Below, one piece after another: positions 1 to 8,148 of a stretch of DNA of 64,000 nucleotides. Position numbers and translations under genes: made by a program. The number at the start of each line of letters is the position of its first letter. Positions within the stretch are counted from its first letter, which is position 1. This DNA comes from Chthoniobacteraceae bacterium (GTDB taxonomy: Bacteria; Verrucomicrobiota; Verrucomicrobiia; Chthoniobacterales; Chthoniobacteraceae), in the NCBI GenBank assembly GCA_947476045.1, contig CANJNZ010000014.1, positions 1 through 64,000 of the forward strand. The letters are read 5' to 3'. The notes below the pieces were generated by a model. It had not been told where the DNA came from, did no database searches, and saw nothing but the letters and a program-made list of their open reading frames with translations.

Positions 1-224
1 CCATTCGGGTCCGCAAGCTGAGCGCCGACGATGAGGTCATCGATCCCGTCGCCATTGATGTCGCCCGCTCCGCTCACCGAAACGCCGGAGAAGTCGAAGG
101 TCGCTTCGCCGCTGATCTTGAAGCCGTTGTCGCCCGTGAGCCCCGAGAGTTCGATGACGGCGGCTGGCACAATGCGACTTTCGAGGATTTCGATGGTGGA
201 GGTGCGGGCAGTAGCGAGTTTCAT
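1..224 (-). CDS. LEPR-XLL/FG-GAP surface-type protein, N-terminal part (cut by window edge)
   Basis: The frame opens with ATG at 224 on the minus strand and is still open at base 1, so only the first 74 residues are visible. The N-terminus carries IEILESRIVPAA near residues 11-22, a variant of the LEP-SRIAPA (LEPR-XLL-like) motif that also starts two larger proteins in this window. There is no classical hydrophobic signal peptide. From about residue 50 the sequence reads SGAGDINGDGIDDLIVGA, a typical FG-GAP/integrin-alpha repeat with a calcium-binding DxNxDG loop. I infer a secreted or cell-surface beta-propeller or repeat protein. It was probably missed by simple gene calling because the stop codon lies outside the window. 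The specific function is unknown. Confidence 0.75.
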   Translation of the reverse strand, partial: MKLATARTSTIEILESRIVPAAVIELSGLTGDNGFKISGEATFDFSGVSVSGAGDINGDGIDDLIVGAQLADPN

Positions 225-404
225 GGTATAATTATTTGGTTAAAGATGAAGAATCCCGGAACAGCACCACGGCCAACAGCACAGCTATGCGATCCGATAT
301 GTATCACCCTCATCACATCCAAGAACCCCCTCACGTTGTCACACAAAAAAACCTGCTGTTTCCAAATTGTTATAAACCCACCGCCCGGCGGCGTGAGCCA
401 CGGG

Positions 405-1454
405 TCACTCTTCGATGGTGATGGTGCGGCGGATTTCCTCCGTCTTGAAACCGAGCGCGCCTGGCATGATGACGCCGGGGAGAATTGCCACGTCGTAAAG
501 CTCGCGCACGATGCCTTCGATGTTGAGCGAGTGGGCAATGTCGCCGGTGCGCAGGTCCACCACGAGCAGGCCGCAGCGCGGCTGCACGTCTTTCGCGGCG
601 AGTGCGTCGTCGAGCGCGAGGCCGGAGAAGGTGCGGTTCTCGCGGCAGGTGCTGAGGCCGATGACGGCGAAATTCCCCACGATGGCGAGGCCGCGCGCGT
701 AGCCGGGGCAAAAGCAGATCGGCTCGAACTTTCCGCTCGCGAGGTTGACGGTGCCAAACTCGCCCGCGCCGCTGTTGAGCACGTAGAGTTTCCCATCGTG
801 CCATCGCGGAGAGTGCGGCATGGAGAGGCTGCGGCAGATGATTTCGTTTGCCTGCACGTCGATGACGACGCCGCCGTCGCGCCGCTTCTCGCGCCAGCCT
901 TCGTGAACATCTGTCGTGCTCACGGCGGTGACAAATGCGGGCGTGCCGTCGCGGAGGGCGAGGCCGTTCATGTGGCAGCGATCCTCGGCAGCGAGCTTCG
1001 TGATGAAGGGCGGACGCCACACGGGCCGGAAGCTGTGCGATTCGCTCGGCGCGGCGATGCAGGAGAAGAGAGTGTTCACGAAAAGCGGACGCCCCTCGCG
1101 GTCGAGGGCGATGTCGTGCGCGTCCACATCGCCCGTGGTGTAGCCGAGTTGGGGGACGTAAAGCCGGTCGTAGCCACCGGGCGCGGTGGTGCCGCTGGGG
1201 ATTGCATTTTCAAAACGCCAGAGCTGGTAGATGGAAGACATCCAGAGCGTCTTCGCATCCGGCGAAACGGCGAGGCCCATGCACCGCTCGAAGGTGCGCT
1301 CGAAGACCGAGAGCTTGCCGTCGGGCTTGGTGCCGATGAGGAAGAGCTTGCCGGTCTGGTAGGTGGTGAATGCGAGCGAGAGTCGTTGTTCGCGCAACCA
1401 CGAGGTGAAGTTGCGCGAGCCGGCGATCTCGAGTTGCGGTGCAGGTGTGGACAT
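405..1454 (-). CDS. DUF4915/TIGR03032 family conserved protein
   Basis: A 349-aa protein, starting at the ATG at 1454; the frame continues upstream, but that stretch lies in the gap to the divergent gene. It matches my memory of the TIGR03032/DUF4915 family: an opening SWLREQRLSLAFTTYQTGK segment, then short blade-like units such as GLAVSPDAKTLW, DAHDIALDREGRPLFVNT and NGLALRDGTPAFVTA, and RGLAIVGNFAVIGLS near the C-terminus. The repeated blade pattern suggests a beta-propeller. Family members are often linked to TPR or glycosyltransferase proteins, but the catalytic role is not established. No signal peptide is seen. It is divergent from the large LEPR-XLL repeat gene at 1604, with 149 bases between the starts. 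Confidence 0.8.
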   Translation of the reverse strand: MSTPAPQLEIAGSRNFTSWLREQRLSLAFTTYQTGKLFLIGTKPDGKLSVFERTFERCMGLAVSPDAKTLWMSSIYQLWRFENAIPSGTTAPGGYDRLYVPQLGYTTGDVDAHDIALDREGRPLFVNTLFSCIAAPSESHSFRPVWRPPFITKLAAEDRCHMNGLALRDGTPAFVTAVSTTDVHEGWREKRRDGGVVIDVQANEIICRSLSMPHSPRWHDGKLYVLNSGAGEFGTVNLASGKFEPICFCPGYARGLAIVGNFAVIGLSTCRENRTFSGLALDDALAAKDVQPRCGLLVVDLRTGDIAHSLNIEGIVRELYDVAILPGVIMPGALGFKTEEIRRTITIEE

Positions 1455-1603
1455 CAGGCTGCGTCTAGCGCGTCCGGGTTTGACGCGCCAGTCGCAAGTG
1501 AGGGCATTTTTCCGGCTTGAGATCCCGCCCATGATCGCGGTGAAAATGCCGCACCCGAACGAATTCGACGTGAGTTTTTGGCGAACTGCATTACCCACAA
1601 GGG

Positions 1604-4198
1604 ATGAAACGCTCTTTCATCGAACCCCTCGAAAACCGCATCGCGCCCGCCGCGATCCTCACTTTCACCGATGTGGACGGGGACAAAGTGGATGTCGTCT
1701 CCAATAAAACACTGCTAGCCTCGGTGTCGTTCACTGCCGGGCAAAACCCGGCGGAACTCCTCATCACTGGCGCGGGGCTTGATGGCGCGAATCTCGCTGT
1801 GCTCGTGAAACGCGCGCCGACGGGCGATGGCGTGGTGAACATCGGGCGTATCGTTGCCACGGGGCTGGATCTCGGCATTGTGAGCGTGAAAGGCGACCTC
1901 GGTAAAATCGTCTGCGGAAATGCGAACAGTCCGCTGCCCGCGATCAAGTCGCTCACCGTTCGCTCCATGGGCATCCTCGGCACGGATACGCAGGGCGGCG
2001 GCAACCTCGCTTCCTCGATCACCGGCGATGTCGGCGCGATCACCGTCGCGGGTGATGTGCTAGGCGCGCAACTCAACGTGAGCGGAAAAATCGGCTCCAT
2101 CAAAATCGGTGGCGACCTGCGCGGCAGCGCGGCGACATTCAGCGGACGCATCTCGGCGAGCGGAATTACGAGCCTCACCATCGGCGGCGACCTCGCCGCA
2201 GGCGCGGGCGATGAGTCCGGAAAAATCATCGTCTCGGGCGTTCTCGGTAAACTGTCCATCGGCGGCTCGATGTTCGGCGCGGCGGATGCGGTGGCGGACA
2301 CGGCGAACGGCCAGATCACCGTAAGCGGCAACGCGGGGCCGATCTCGATCAAGCGCGACGTCTTTGGCGCGGCCTCGGAGCAAAAGGCGCTGGATCTCCG
2401 CGGCAATGCAGGCGCGATCACGATTGGCGGTTCGATCTTTGGCGGCGGCGGAAAAAACAGCGGCTCGATTTTTGTGTTGGGAAATACCGGCGCGATCTCA
2501 ATCGGGCGCGATCTCAATGGAAGCAGCGGGAACAACAGCGGCTCGCTTTACATCGTCGGCAACACGGGACCCGTGAAAATCGGTCACGACGTGAACGGTA
2601 GCACCGGCCCATACTCTGCGGAAATCCTGATCAACAGCGCGAACGGCTTCACCGTGGAAGGCACCAATGGCGGCTTCGCCATCGGCGGCGATCTGCGCGG
2701 CGGCACCGGCACGTATCAGGACGGCGCAACCGGCGTGCAGGTCACTATCGGTGCCTCCACCGGACCTGTGCGGATCGGCGGCGATGTGATCGGCGGGCCG
2801 ACCTTTGGCTCCGGCATTATTGTGATGCGTTCCGCACCGTCGTTTTTCCTCGGCGGCTCGATCACCGGCGGCGGCATCGAGGTCGCGGGAGTTGGTGTTT
2901 TTCCTGCCGGCACAGTCTTGATGAGCGACGTCGGCAAGGTCACGGTGCAGGGCAGTCTGATCGAGAGCGCGTTTGGCGGCGGGCACCTCATTGCAGGGAA
3001 AGTGGGCAAGCTACTCATCCGCGGCTCGATCATCGAGAACACCACCAGCGCAGCCTTTCAGCCCGCGGGCAGTCCGCTGTCGATCGACAGCCTCACCGCC
3101 GGCCGCATCGAAGGCAGTATCATCGGCACCACCGTCTCCATCAGCACGGAGTTCACCGTCGCCCTCGGGGGCAATATCAAGAGGCTCGAAATCCTCGGTT
3201 CGCTCGACGGCGGCGTGGGCGGCTTTAGCGGCAGCGTGCGCATCATCGGCAGCCCCGCTTTCGTAAAAATCGGCGGTTCCCTCCGCGCCGGTCTCAGCGT
3301 CGATACCGGCGCGCTCACCATTACCGGCCGCGTCGGCGTCCTCGCCATCGGGGGCAGCATCGAGGGCAACACCGGCAGCTTTTCCGTCGCGCAAATCACC
3401 GCCGCATCCTTTGGGAAAGTGACCATCGGCGGCGACCTCATCGGCGGCCCCGCAGGCGGGGGCGAACTTCGCTCGCCCAATGGCGGCTTCGACGCGGTCA
3501 CGATTGGTGGCTCCCTCCACAGCGGCAAAATCACCGCCGCGCGGGGCCTCGGCGTCGTGAAGATCGGCGGCACCATCTTCGGCAGCACCAGCATGAATCA
3601 GGACAGCGTAATCGGCCTCAACGCAAAGAGCATCACCATCGGCGGCGACCTCGTCGCGCGCGGCTCCGGCGGTAATTCACTGCTCAGCATCCGCGAAAGC
3701 GCCGGCATCGTGAAGATCGGCGGCGACATCCGCGGCACCGCCAGCGACCCCGCGCACCTCGTCTTCGCGCTCACTGCCGGTTTCACAAAGTCCGGTTTTA
3801 CCAGCCTCGCGGTGAAAGGCAGCGTCACCAACGGCCTCATCACCGGTGGTATTCGCAGCACCATGGTCGTGGAAAATGCCGACCCCGTCCTCGGCCCCGT
3901 CACCGTCGGCGGCGACTGGATCGCCTCGTCCATCGCAGTCGGTGTGAGCCGCGGTGCAGATATGCAATTTGCCAGCGCAGACGACACCATCGCCGCCACC
4001 GGCACGCCCGCCATCGCGCGCATCACCGCCATCACCATCAAAGGCCAGGCGCTCGGCACCACAGCGGCGGGCGATCACTTCGGCTACATCGCGGAAAGCA
4101 TCGGCCCTGTGAAAATCGCCGGCGTCCTTTACACGGCGAGGGCCACACCGATTGAACTCAGCCTCATCTCAGACGACGTTACACTTCGTCTAGTGTAA
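1604..4198 (+). CDS. LEPR-XLL protein built of beta-helix-like IGGDL repeats
   Basis: An 864-aa protein starting MKRSFIEPLENRIAPAA, the LEPR-XLL-type N-terminal motif, without a hydrophobic signal peptide. Residues from about 100 to 830 are a long series of imperfect units of some 20-50 residues. Each centres on a strand such as ITIGGSIFGG, ISIGRDLNG, VKIGHDVNG, VTIGGDLIGG or VKIGGDIRGT, separated by Gly/Ser/Asn-rich turns. This pattern fits a right-handed beta-helix or another solenoid of stacked strands. No autotransporter barrel, LPXTG, PEP-CTERM or enzyme motif is visible. It is inferred to be a large extracellular structural or adhesin-like protein. It shares only the N-terminal motif with the genes at 1-224 and 38268-42548. 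The specific function is unknown. Confidence 0.85.
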   Translation: MKRSFIEPLENRIAPAAILTFTDVDGDKVDVVSNKTLLASVSFTAGQNPAELLITGAGLDGANLAVLVKRAPTGDGVVNIGRIVATGLDLGIVSVKGDLGKIVCGNANSPLPAIKSLTVRSMGILGTDTQGGGNLASSITGDVGAITVAGDVLGAQLNVSGKIGSIKIGGDLRGSAATFSGRISASGITSLTIGGDLAAGAGDESGKIIVSGVLGKLSIGGSMFGAADAVADTANGQITVSGNAGPISIKRDVFGAASEQKALDLRGNAGAITIGGSIFGGGGKNSGSIFVLGNTGAISIGRDLNGSSGNNSGSLYIVGNTGPVKIGHDVNGSTGPYSAEILINSANGFTVEGTNGGFAIGGDLRGGTGTYQDGATGVQVTIGASTGPVRIGGDVIGGPTFGSGIIVMRSAPSFFLGGSITGGGIEVAGVGVFPAGTVLMSDVGKVTVQGSLIESAFGGGHLIAGKVGKLLIRGSIIENTTSAAFQPAGSPLSIDSLTAGRIEGSIIGTTVSISTEFTVALGGNIKRLEILGSLDGGVGGFSGSVRIIGSPAFVKIGGSLRAGLSVDTGALTITGRVGVLAIGGSIEGNTGSFSVAQITAASFGKVTIGGDLIGGPAGGGELRSPNGGFDAVTIGGSLHSGKITAARGLGVVKIGGTIFGSTSMNQDSVIGLNAKSITIGGDLVARGSGGNSLLSIRESAGIVKIGGDIRGTASDPAHLVFALTAGFTKSGFTSLAVKGSVTNGLITGGIRSTMVVENADPVLGPVTVGGDWIASSIAVGVSRGADMQFASADDTIAATGTPAIARITAITIKGQALGTTAAGDHFGYIAESIGPVKIAGVLYTARATPIELSLISDDVTLRLV

Positions 4199-4306
4199 GC
4201 ACCCTCGGCTTGGTAGTGGCTCAGTTTTTTTTCGCTGCCCTGTTTTCACTCTCATGGCGTCAATTTTGAGTCTTTCTTACTGCTTCATCTATGCAACTAC
4301 CACGCA

Positions 4307-4882
4307 ATGACTTCTGAGCCTGCACCTATCGCACAGCCGCCGTCGCGCTCGGTTTTAGTCACCGCTTTGGCGTGGGTAATGATTGTAGTGGGCGCTGTTC
4401 TTACGCCGATCAGCATCATCTCATTCCTCATGTTGCTGGTGCGCAGTTACGGCACATCCACTGGTGGAGTGCTGGATTGGCTCATCGTCGTCGCGGGGCC
4501 ACCTGTGAGTTTTATGGCAGGCATTGGTTTACTGCGGCGTAAAAGGTGGGCTTGGTTTTACCTCGTGGGGATTCTTTTCTGTCTGTTTGCGTGGCAGGCC
4601 TCGAAGGTCGCGTTCCCTCCGCCGTCCGAAGATAGGACGTTCATAGACCCCAATGACGTGCGAACCACCATCATGGGCGGCGGCCCGGGCACTTCGACGC
4701 CCATCATCGCCCTCACCATCGCCGCGCTCGCTGTTCTCTTCTTGCAGAAATCGCGCGCCGAATTTGCGGCAGCGCCGCTTCCCGTTGCGAAAATGGCGGA
4801 GGCACCAAGCGCACCAAGCAAGCCCGTCGCGCGGAGCGCGGAGATTTTAGGAGCGTTTGCCAGCGCGCTTTTACGTGTGTGA
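4307..4882 (+). CDS. small integral membrane protein of unknown function
   Basis: A 191-aa protein with about four hydrophobic segments: residues ~17-47 (TALAWVMIVVGAVLTPISII), ~58-74, ~83-101 (WAWFYLVGILFCLFAWQA) and ~135-148 (IIALTIAALAVLFL). The N-terminus is Pro-rich and the tail is Ala/Pro-rich and soluble (residues ~150-191). RRKRWAW between segments two and three is typical of a cytoplasmic loop and would place it inside by the positive-inside rule. No known domain is recognised. It lies between the LEPR-XLL repeat gene and thrS in the same direction, 61 bases ahead of thrS. It could share a transcript with thrS, but nothing else connects them. Confidence 0.65.
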   Translation: MTSEPAPIAQPPSRSVLVTALAWVMIVVGAVLTPISIISFLMLLVRSYGTSTGGVLDWLIVVAGPPVSFMAGIGLLRRKRWAWFYLVGILFCLFAWQASKVAFPPPSEDRTFIDPNDVRTTIMGGGPGTSTPIIALTIAALAVLFLQKSRAEFAAAPLPVAKMAEAPSAPSKPVARSAEILGAFASALLRV

Positions 4883-4943
4883 AGAGAGGCACCGCTCCGC
4901 TCTTGCTGCCCGGCGTGCTTCCGCTAGCTTCGCGCCCCATTTT

Positions 4944-6992
4944 ATGTCCGACGAACGCAAATCTCTCGAACAACGCAACGCGATGACCGACATCGAACGG
5001 CTCCGCCACAGCGCGGCGCACGTGCTCGCCACGGCCATCCTGCGCATCTGGCCGGATGCACAATTCGCAGCGGGGCCGCCGGTGGAGAACGGCTTTTACT
5101 ACGACCTCGATATGGCGCACCGCATCACGCCGGAGGATTTCCCGCGCATCGAAGAGGAGATGAAAAAGGAGATCAAAGCGAACAACGTCTTCGAGCGCAC
5201 GGCCGTGACGCGCGCGGAGGCAATCGCGATGGCGGAAAGCGGACGGCTCGGCGGCTTGAGCGAACGGCCGGGGAATGTGAGCAAATTTAAAATCGGCAAT
5301 CTCGCGGACATCCCCGAGGGCGAGGAAATCTCGCTCTTCCGCAACGGCGATTTCCTCGATCTGTGCGCAGGGCCACACGTGATGCGCACGGGCAACATCG
5401 GCGCGTTCCGCCTCACGCACGTCGCGAGCGCCTACTGGAAGGGCGATGAAAAAAACCCGCAGCTCCAGCGCATCTACGGCACGGCATTCAAAAACAAGAC
5501 GCAGCTCGAAGAGTATTTCACGATGCTCGAAGAGGCGAAAAAGCGCGACCACCGCAAGCTCGGCAAGGAGATGGAGCTATTCACGTTCGACGACGACGTA
5601 GGCCCCGGCCTCCCGCTGTGGCTGCCAAACGGCACGGTGCTCATTGAGGAATTGGAAAAGCTGGCGAAAGAAACGGAGTTCGCCGCCGGATACGATCGCG
5701 TGCGCACGCCGCACCTCGCGCGGGAGAACATGTATCTCACGAGCGGACATCTGCCGTATTACGAGGAAAGCATGTTCCCGCCGATGGAACTCGACGAGGA
5801 ACGCGGGCAGCGTGAGCCCATCGTGAAAATGCGAGCCGAAGCGTTGAGCGTGCTCGCGCTCTATATCCGCGACCAACTCGAAGAGACGCGCAATATTTCA
5901 CCCGAAGACCCCGAGATGCTCGCTCGAATCAAAGCCGGGATTGATGCCGACACAGCGTCCGCCGAGGTGAAGGAGGCTTTTCAGAATCTGCAAAAAGCGG
6001 ACTCACAGCTCAGCTTCACCGCCGCGCCGAAGAAGTATTACCTCAAAGCGATGAACTGCCCCCATCATCACAAAATTTTCGGCGCAGTGCCGCGCAGCTA
6101 TCGCGATTTGCCGCTGCGTCTCGCCGAATACGGCACCTGCTACCGCTACGAGCAATCGGGCGAATTGATGGGCCTCATGCGCGTGCGCTCGATGCAGATG
6201 AACGATGCCCACATTTACTGCACCGAGGCGCAGTTCGAGGACGAATTCCGCGCGGTGAACGAGATGTATTTGAAATACTTCCGCATCTTCGGCTTTGAAA
6301 AATACCAGATGCGCTTCTCCACACACGACCCGGCCAAGCTCGGGCAGAAGTTTGTGGACGAGCCCGCGCTTTGGAAAAAAACCGAGGACATGGTGCGCAG
6401 CGTCCTCATCAAATCCGGCATCAACTACGTCGAAGTGGCGAACGAAGCTGCGTTCTACGGGCCGAAGATTGACGTGCAGGTGTGGAGCGCCATCGGCAAG
6501 GAATTCACCATCGCCACGAATCAGGTGGACTTCGCCGTGCCCGCGCGTTTCGGGCTCAACTACCGCGCCAGCGACAACACGCAGCAGACGCCGCTCTGCA
6601 TTCACCGCGCGCCGCTCGGCACGCACGAGCGTTTCATCGGCTTCCTCATCGAGCACTACGCCGGCAATTTCCCGCTCTGGCTCGCGCCGGAGCAGGTGCG
6701 CGTGATCACCATCGGCGTCGAGGAACCGCTCGTCGCCTACGCACGCGGCATCGTCGAAGAACTCCGCGCACAGGGCGTCCGCGCCGTGGGCGATTACGGC
6801 ACCGACCCGATGAAGGCGAAAATCGCCGACGCCGAGCAGCGCAAAGTCCACACGATGCTCGTCATCGGCGGACGCGACCTCGAAGCCGGCAACGTCAGCC
6901 TCCGCCTCCACGGCAAGGGCAACATCGGCGCAAAGCCCCGCAACGAAGCCATCGCAGACATCCTCACAGCGATCAAAGAACGCCGGGCGTAA
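4944..6992 (+). CDS. thrS: threonyl-tRNA synthetase lacking the TGS domain and carrying an insert
   Basis: A 682-aa class II aminoacyl-tRNA synthetase that charges tRNA-Thr in the cytoplasm. The start is the ATG at 4944. The protein begins directly in the second additional (editing) domain: RHSAAHVLATA at residues ~21-31 supplies the HxxxH metal motif, and DLCAGPHV near 139 gives the further editing Cys/His. The catalytic core starts around residue 220. MNCPHH at 370-375 holds the zinc-binding Cys, and the anticodon-binding domain follows after ~585. Two things differ from E. coli ThrS (642 aa, from memory): the N-terminal TGS domain is absent, and about 75-80 extra residues lie between the MFPPME element (~277) and MNCPHH. 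The rest is intact, so it should be functional. Confidence 0.96.
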   Translation: MSDERKSLEQRNAMTDIERLRHSAAHVLATAILRIWPDAQFAAGPPVENGFYYDLDMAHRITPEDFPRIEEEMKKEIKANNVFERTAVTRAEAIAMAESGRLGGLSERPGNVSKFKIGNLADIPEGEEISLFRNGDFLDLCAGPHVMRTGNIGAFRLTHVASAYWKGDEKNPQLQRIYGTAFKNKTQLEEYFTMLEEAKKRDHRKLGKEMELFTFDDDVGPGLPLWLPNGTVLIEELEKLAKETEFAAGYDRVRTPHLARENMYLTSGHLPYYEESMFPPMELDEERGQREPIVKMRAEALSVLALYIRDQLEETRNISPEDPEMLARIKAGIDADTASAEVKEAFQNLQKADSQLSFTAAPKKYYLKAMNCPHHHKIFGAVPRSYRDLPLRLAEYGTCYRYEQSGELMGLMRVRSMQMNDAHIYCTEAQFEDEFRAVNEMYLKYFRIFGFEKYQMRFSTHDPAKLGQKFVDEPALWKKTEDMVRSVLIKSGINYVEVANEAAFYGPKIDVQVWSAIGKEFTIATNQVDFAVPARFGLNYRASDNTQQTPLCIHRAPLGTHERFIGFLIEHYAGNFPLWLAPEQVRVITIGVEEPLVAYARGIVEELRAQGVRAVGDYGTDPMKAKIADAEQRKVHTMLVIGGRDLEAGNVSLRLHGKGNIGAKPRNEAIADILTAIKERRA

Positions 6993-7048
6993 TCCTTAAG
7001 CCTGAGTTCTCCGGATACTTGTTTATTGCTTGGATTCTCAGGGTGCGT

Positions 7049-7070
7049 GCAACCCGAGGAGGTTGCTTTA
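7049..7070 (+). terminator. possible hairpin terminator after thrS
   Basis: A perfect 6-bp stem (GCAACC at 7049-7054, GGTTGC at 7061-7066) with a 6-base loop is followed by TTTATAG. It lies 57 bases after the thrS stop. The T-run is short, so efficiency is uncertain. Confidence 0.4.
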
Positions 7071-7117
7071 TAGACAGGTCTTGAAGCGTTCACCTGGACG
7101 ACCGTCTTGAATTCGCG

Positions 7118-7165
7118 ATAAAAAAAGTGCGGCTACCCGCAGCCGAAAGGCTAACGGAGAGCCGC
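7118..7165 (-). terminator. intrinsic terminator of the TauE/SafE-like gene
   Basis: Read on the minus strand, GCGGCT (7165-7160) pairs with AGCCGC (7134-7129). It encloses a smaller AGCC-TTTC-GGCT hairpin, and a run of T residues follows (the A-run at 7120-7126 on the plus strand). This is a strong rho-independent terminator about 85 bases downstream of the gene that ends at 7251. Confidence 0.75.
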
Positions 7166-7250
7166 TGTTCCCCCCAGAACACTTATAAAATTTCGCATTC
7201 GCTTCCGAACGCTGCGCAAACCATAGACGGTGGCGTGGAAACCGCAAGAA

Positions 7251-7676
7251 CTATTTTAAGTTTTTTGAATACTCAGTCGGTTTTTCCGATTTATCATCTA
7301 TTGATAATTTTTGCTTATCATAAGACTGCACCCACATTGCTACTCCAAACAGTATAATCAGGGTGGCGAAAAGCCGTGTCAGGGTGACATCCTGGAATTT
7401 TTTTAACCAGTCCGCGGCAAACCATCCTACGATGGCACCAGCGATACCGGCGGGCACTGCAACATCCCATCGAACAAAGCCGTTGCCCTGATTTTTTACA
7501 CTCGTTGCGATTGCGGTGAAAACAATCGCTGCCAGCGATGTCGCTACGGCGGCTTTTTGCCCCATTTTTAACAGAAATACGAATGCAGGCACCATGACTA
7601 CGCCGCCGCCGACCCCGCAAAGGGCTGCAACCACGCCGCTAACGGCGCCAATGAGAATGGGAATGAACGCTTCCAT
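7251..7676 (-). CDS. half-size TauE/SafE-family membrane transporter
   Basis: A 141-aa integral membrane protein with four predicted helices (residues ~3-33, ~42-60, ~69-87 and ~96-115) and a hydrophilic tail. ALCGVGGGVVMVPAFVFLL near residues 18-36 is the glycine-rich signature of the TauE/SafE (DUF81) family, associated with export of sulfite, sulfonates or other anions. Typical full-length members are about 250 aa with two such repeats. This one contains a single repeat, so it probably dimerises. A strong terminator follows at 7118-7165. It lies downstream of trxA on the same strand, but a second terminator (7714-7750) separates the two. The substrate cannot be predicted from the sequence. 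Confidence 0.8.
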   Translation of the reverse strand: MEAFIPILIGAVSGVVAALCGVGGGVVMVPAFVFLLKMGQKAAVATSLAAIVFTAIATSVKNQGNGFVRWDVAVPAGIAGAIVGWFAADWLKKFQDVTLTRLFATLIILFGVAMWVQSYDKQKLSIDDKSEKPTEYSKNLK

Positions 7677-7710
7677 GAAACATGTGATCGCTGATGCGCA
7701 CGGATTTGCA

Positions 7711-7750
7711 AAAACAAAACCGCTGTCCCCTTTCAGAAACAGCGGTTTGT
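7711..7750 (-). terminator. intrinsic terminator of trxA
   Basis: On the minus strand ACAAACCGCTGT pairs with ACAGCGGTTTTGT (10 perfect pairs, 7748-7739 with 7726-7717) around a 12-base loop. TTTTGTTTTTGC follows. It starts 25 bases past the trxA stop. Confidence 0.8.
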
Positions 7751-7774
7751 TAAATCTTAGATGGCGTGGGTCTC

Positions 7775-8104
7775 TTACGCCAGACCGTCGAGTTTATTCA
7801 GTATTTCGGCCTTGGGCTGGCGACCGACGAGCTGCCCGGCTGGCTGGCCTCCTTTGAAAAAGATGAGTGCAGGGATGCTGTTTACGCGGAATTGTCCGGC
7901 GAGCGCCGGGCTCTCATCCACATTCACCTTGCCAATCTTTGCTTTTCCAACGCGCTCGTTGGCAATTTCATCAATGACAGGTGAAAGCTGGATGCACGGA
8001 CCACACCAGGGTGCCCAGAAGTCCACGAGGACGGGCACGGATGAGTTGAGCACTTCGCTGGTGAAGTTGGATTCGGTGAGATTAATTACGTTCGGATTAG
8101 CCAT
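7775..8104 (-). CDS. trxA: thioredoxin
   Basis: A 109-aa protein spanning one complete thioredoxin fold. The redox-active WCGPC lies at residues ~33-37 inside VLVDFWAPWCGPC, and the conserved cis-proline is in NSIPALIFF (~76). It has no signal peptide, so it acts as a cytoplasmic disulfide reductant, for example for ribonucleotide reductase, PAPS reductase or methionine sulfoxide reductase. The length matches the family (105-110 aa). The ATG at 8104 is preceded by CACGCC and lacks a Shine-Dalgarno sequence. The gene for a Pro-rich tail-anchored protein lies 44 bases upstream on the same strand, so the two may be co-transcribed; a terminator follows trxA. Confidence 0.96.
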   Translation of the reverse strand: MANPNVINLTESNFTSEVLNSSVPVLVDFWAPWCGPCIQLSPVIDEIANERVGKAKIGKVNVDESPALAGQFRVNSIPALIFFKGGQPAGQLVGRQPKAEILNKLDGLA

Positions 8105-8148
8105 GGCGTGAGATTTGAGCGCCTGCGGGGAACGTTATTCCAGTTGAA

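Noticed and set aside
371-398. GC-rich hairpin after the DUF4915 gene followed by TTTATAA
   Set aside because: The longest stem is about five pairs including a wobble, and there is no real T-run.
246-1520. Long plus-strand open frame (424 codons)
   Set aside because: It is antisense to the DUF4915/TIGR03032 gene, whose protein has recognisable blade motifs. The antisense frame has Glu/Ala/Val-rich, domain-free sequence typical of the complement of a GC-rich gene.
4199-4240. T-run at 4226-4233 as terminator of the solenoid gene
   Set aside because: I found no stem directly before the T-run.
7118-7165. Structured RNA with a GAAA tetraloop on the plus strand, resembling a riboswitch
   Set aside because: On the minus strand the same bases form a GC-rich stem followed by a T-run after a gene end, which is a better explanation.
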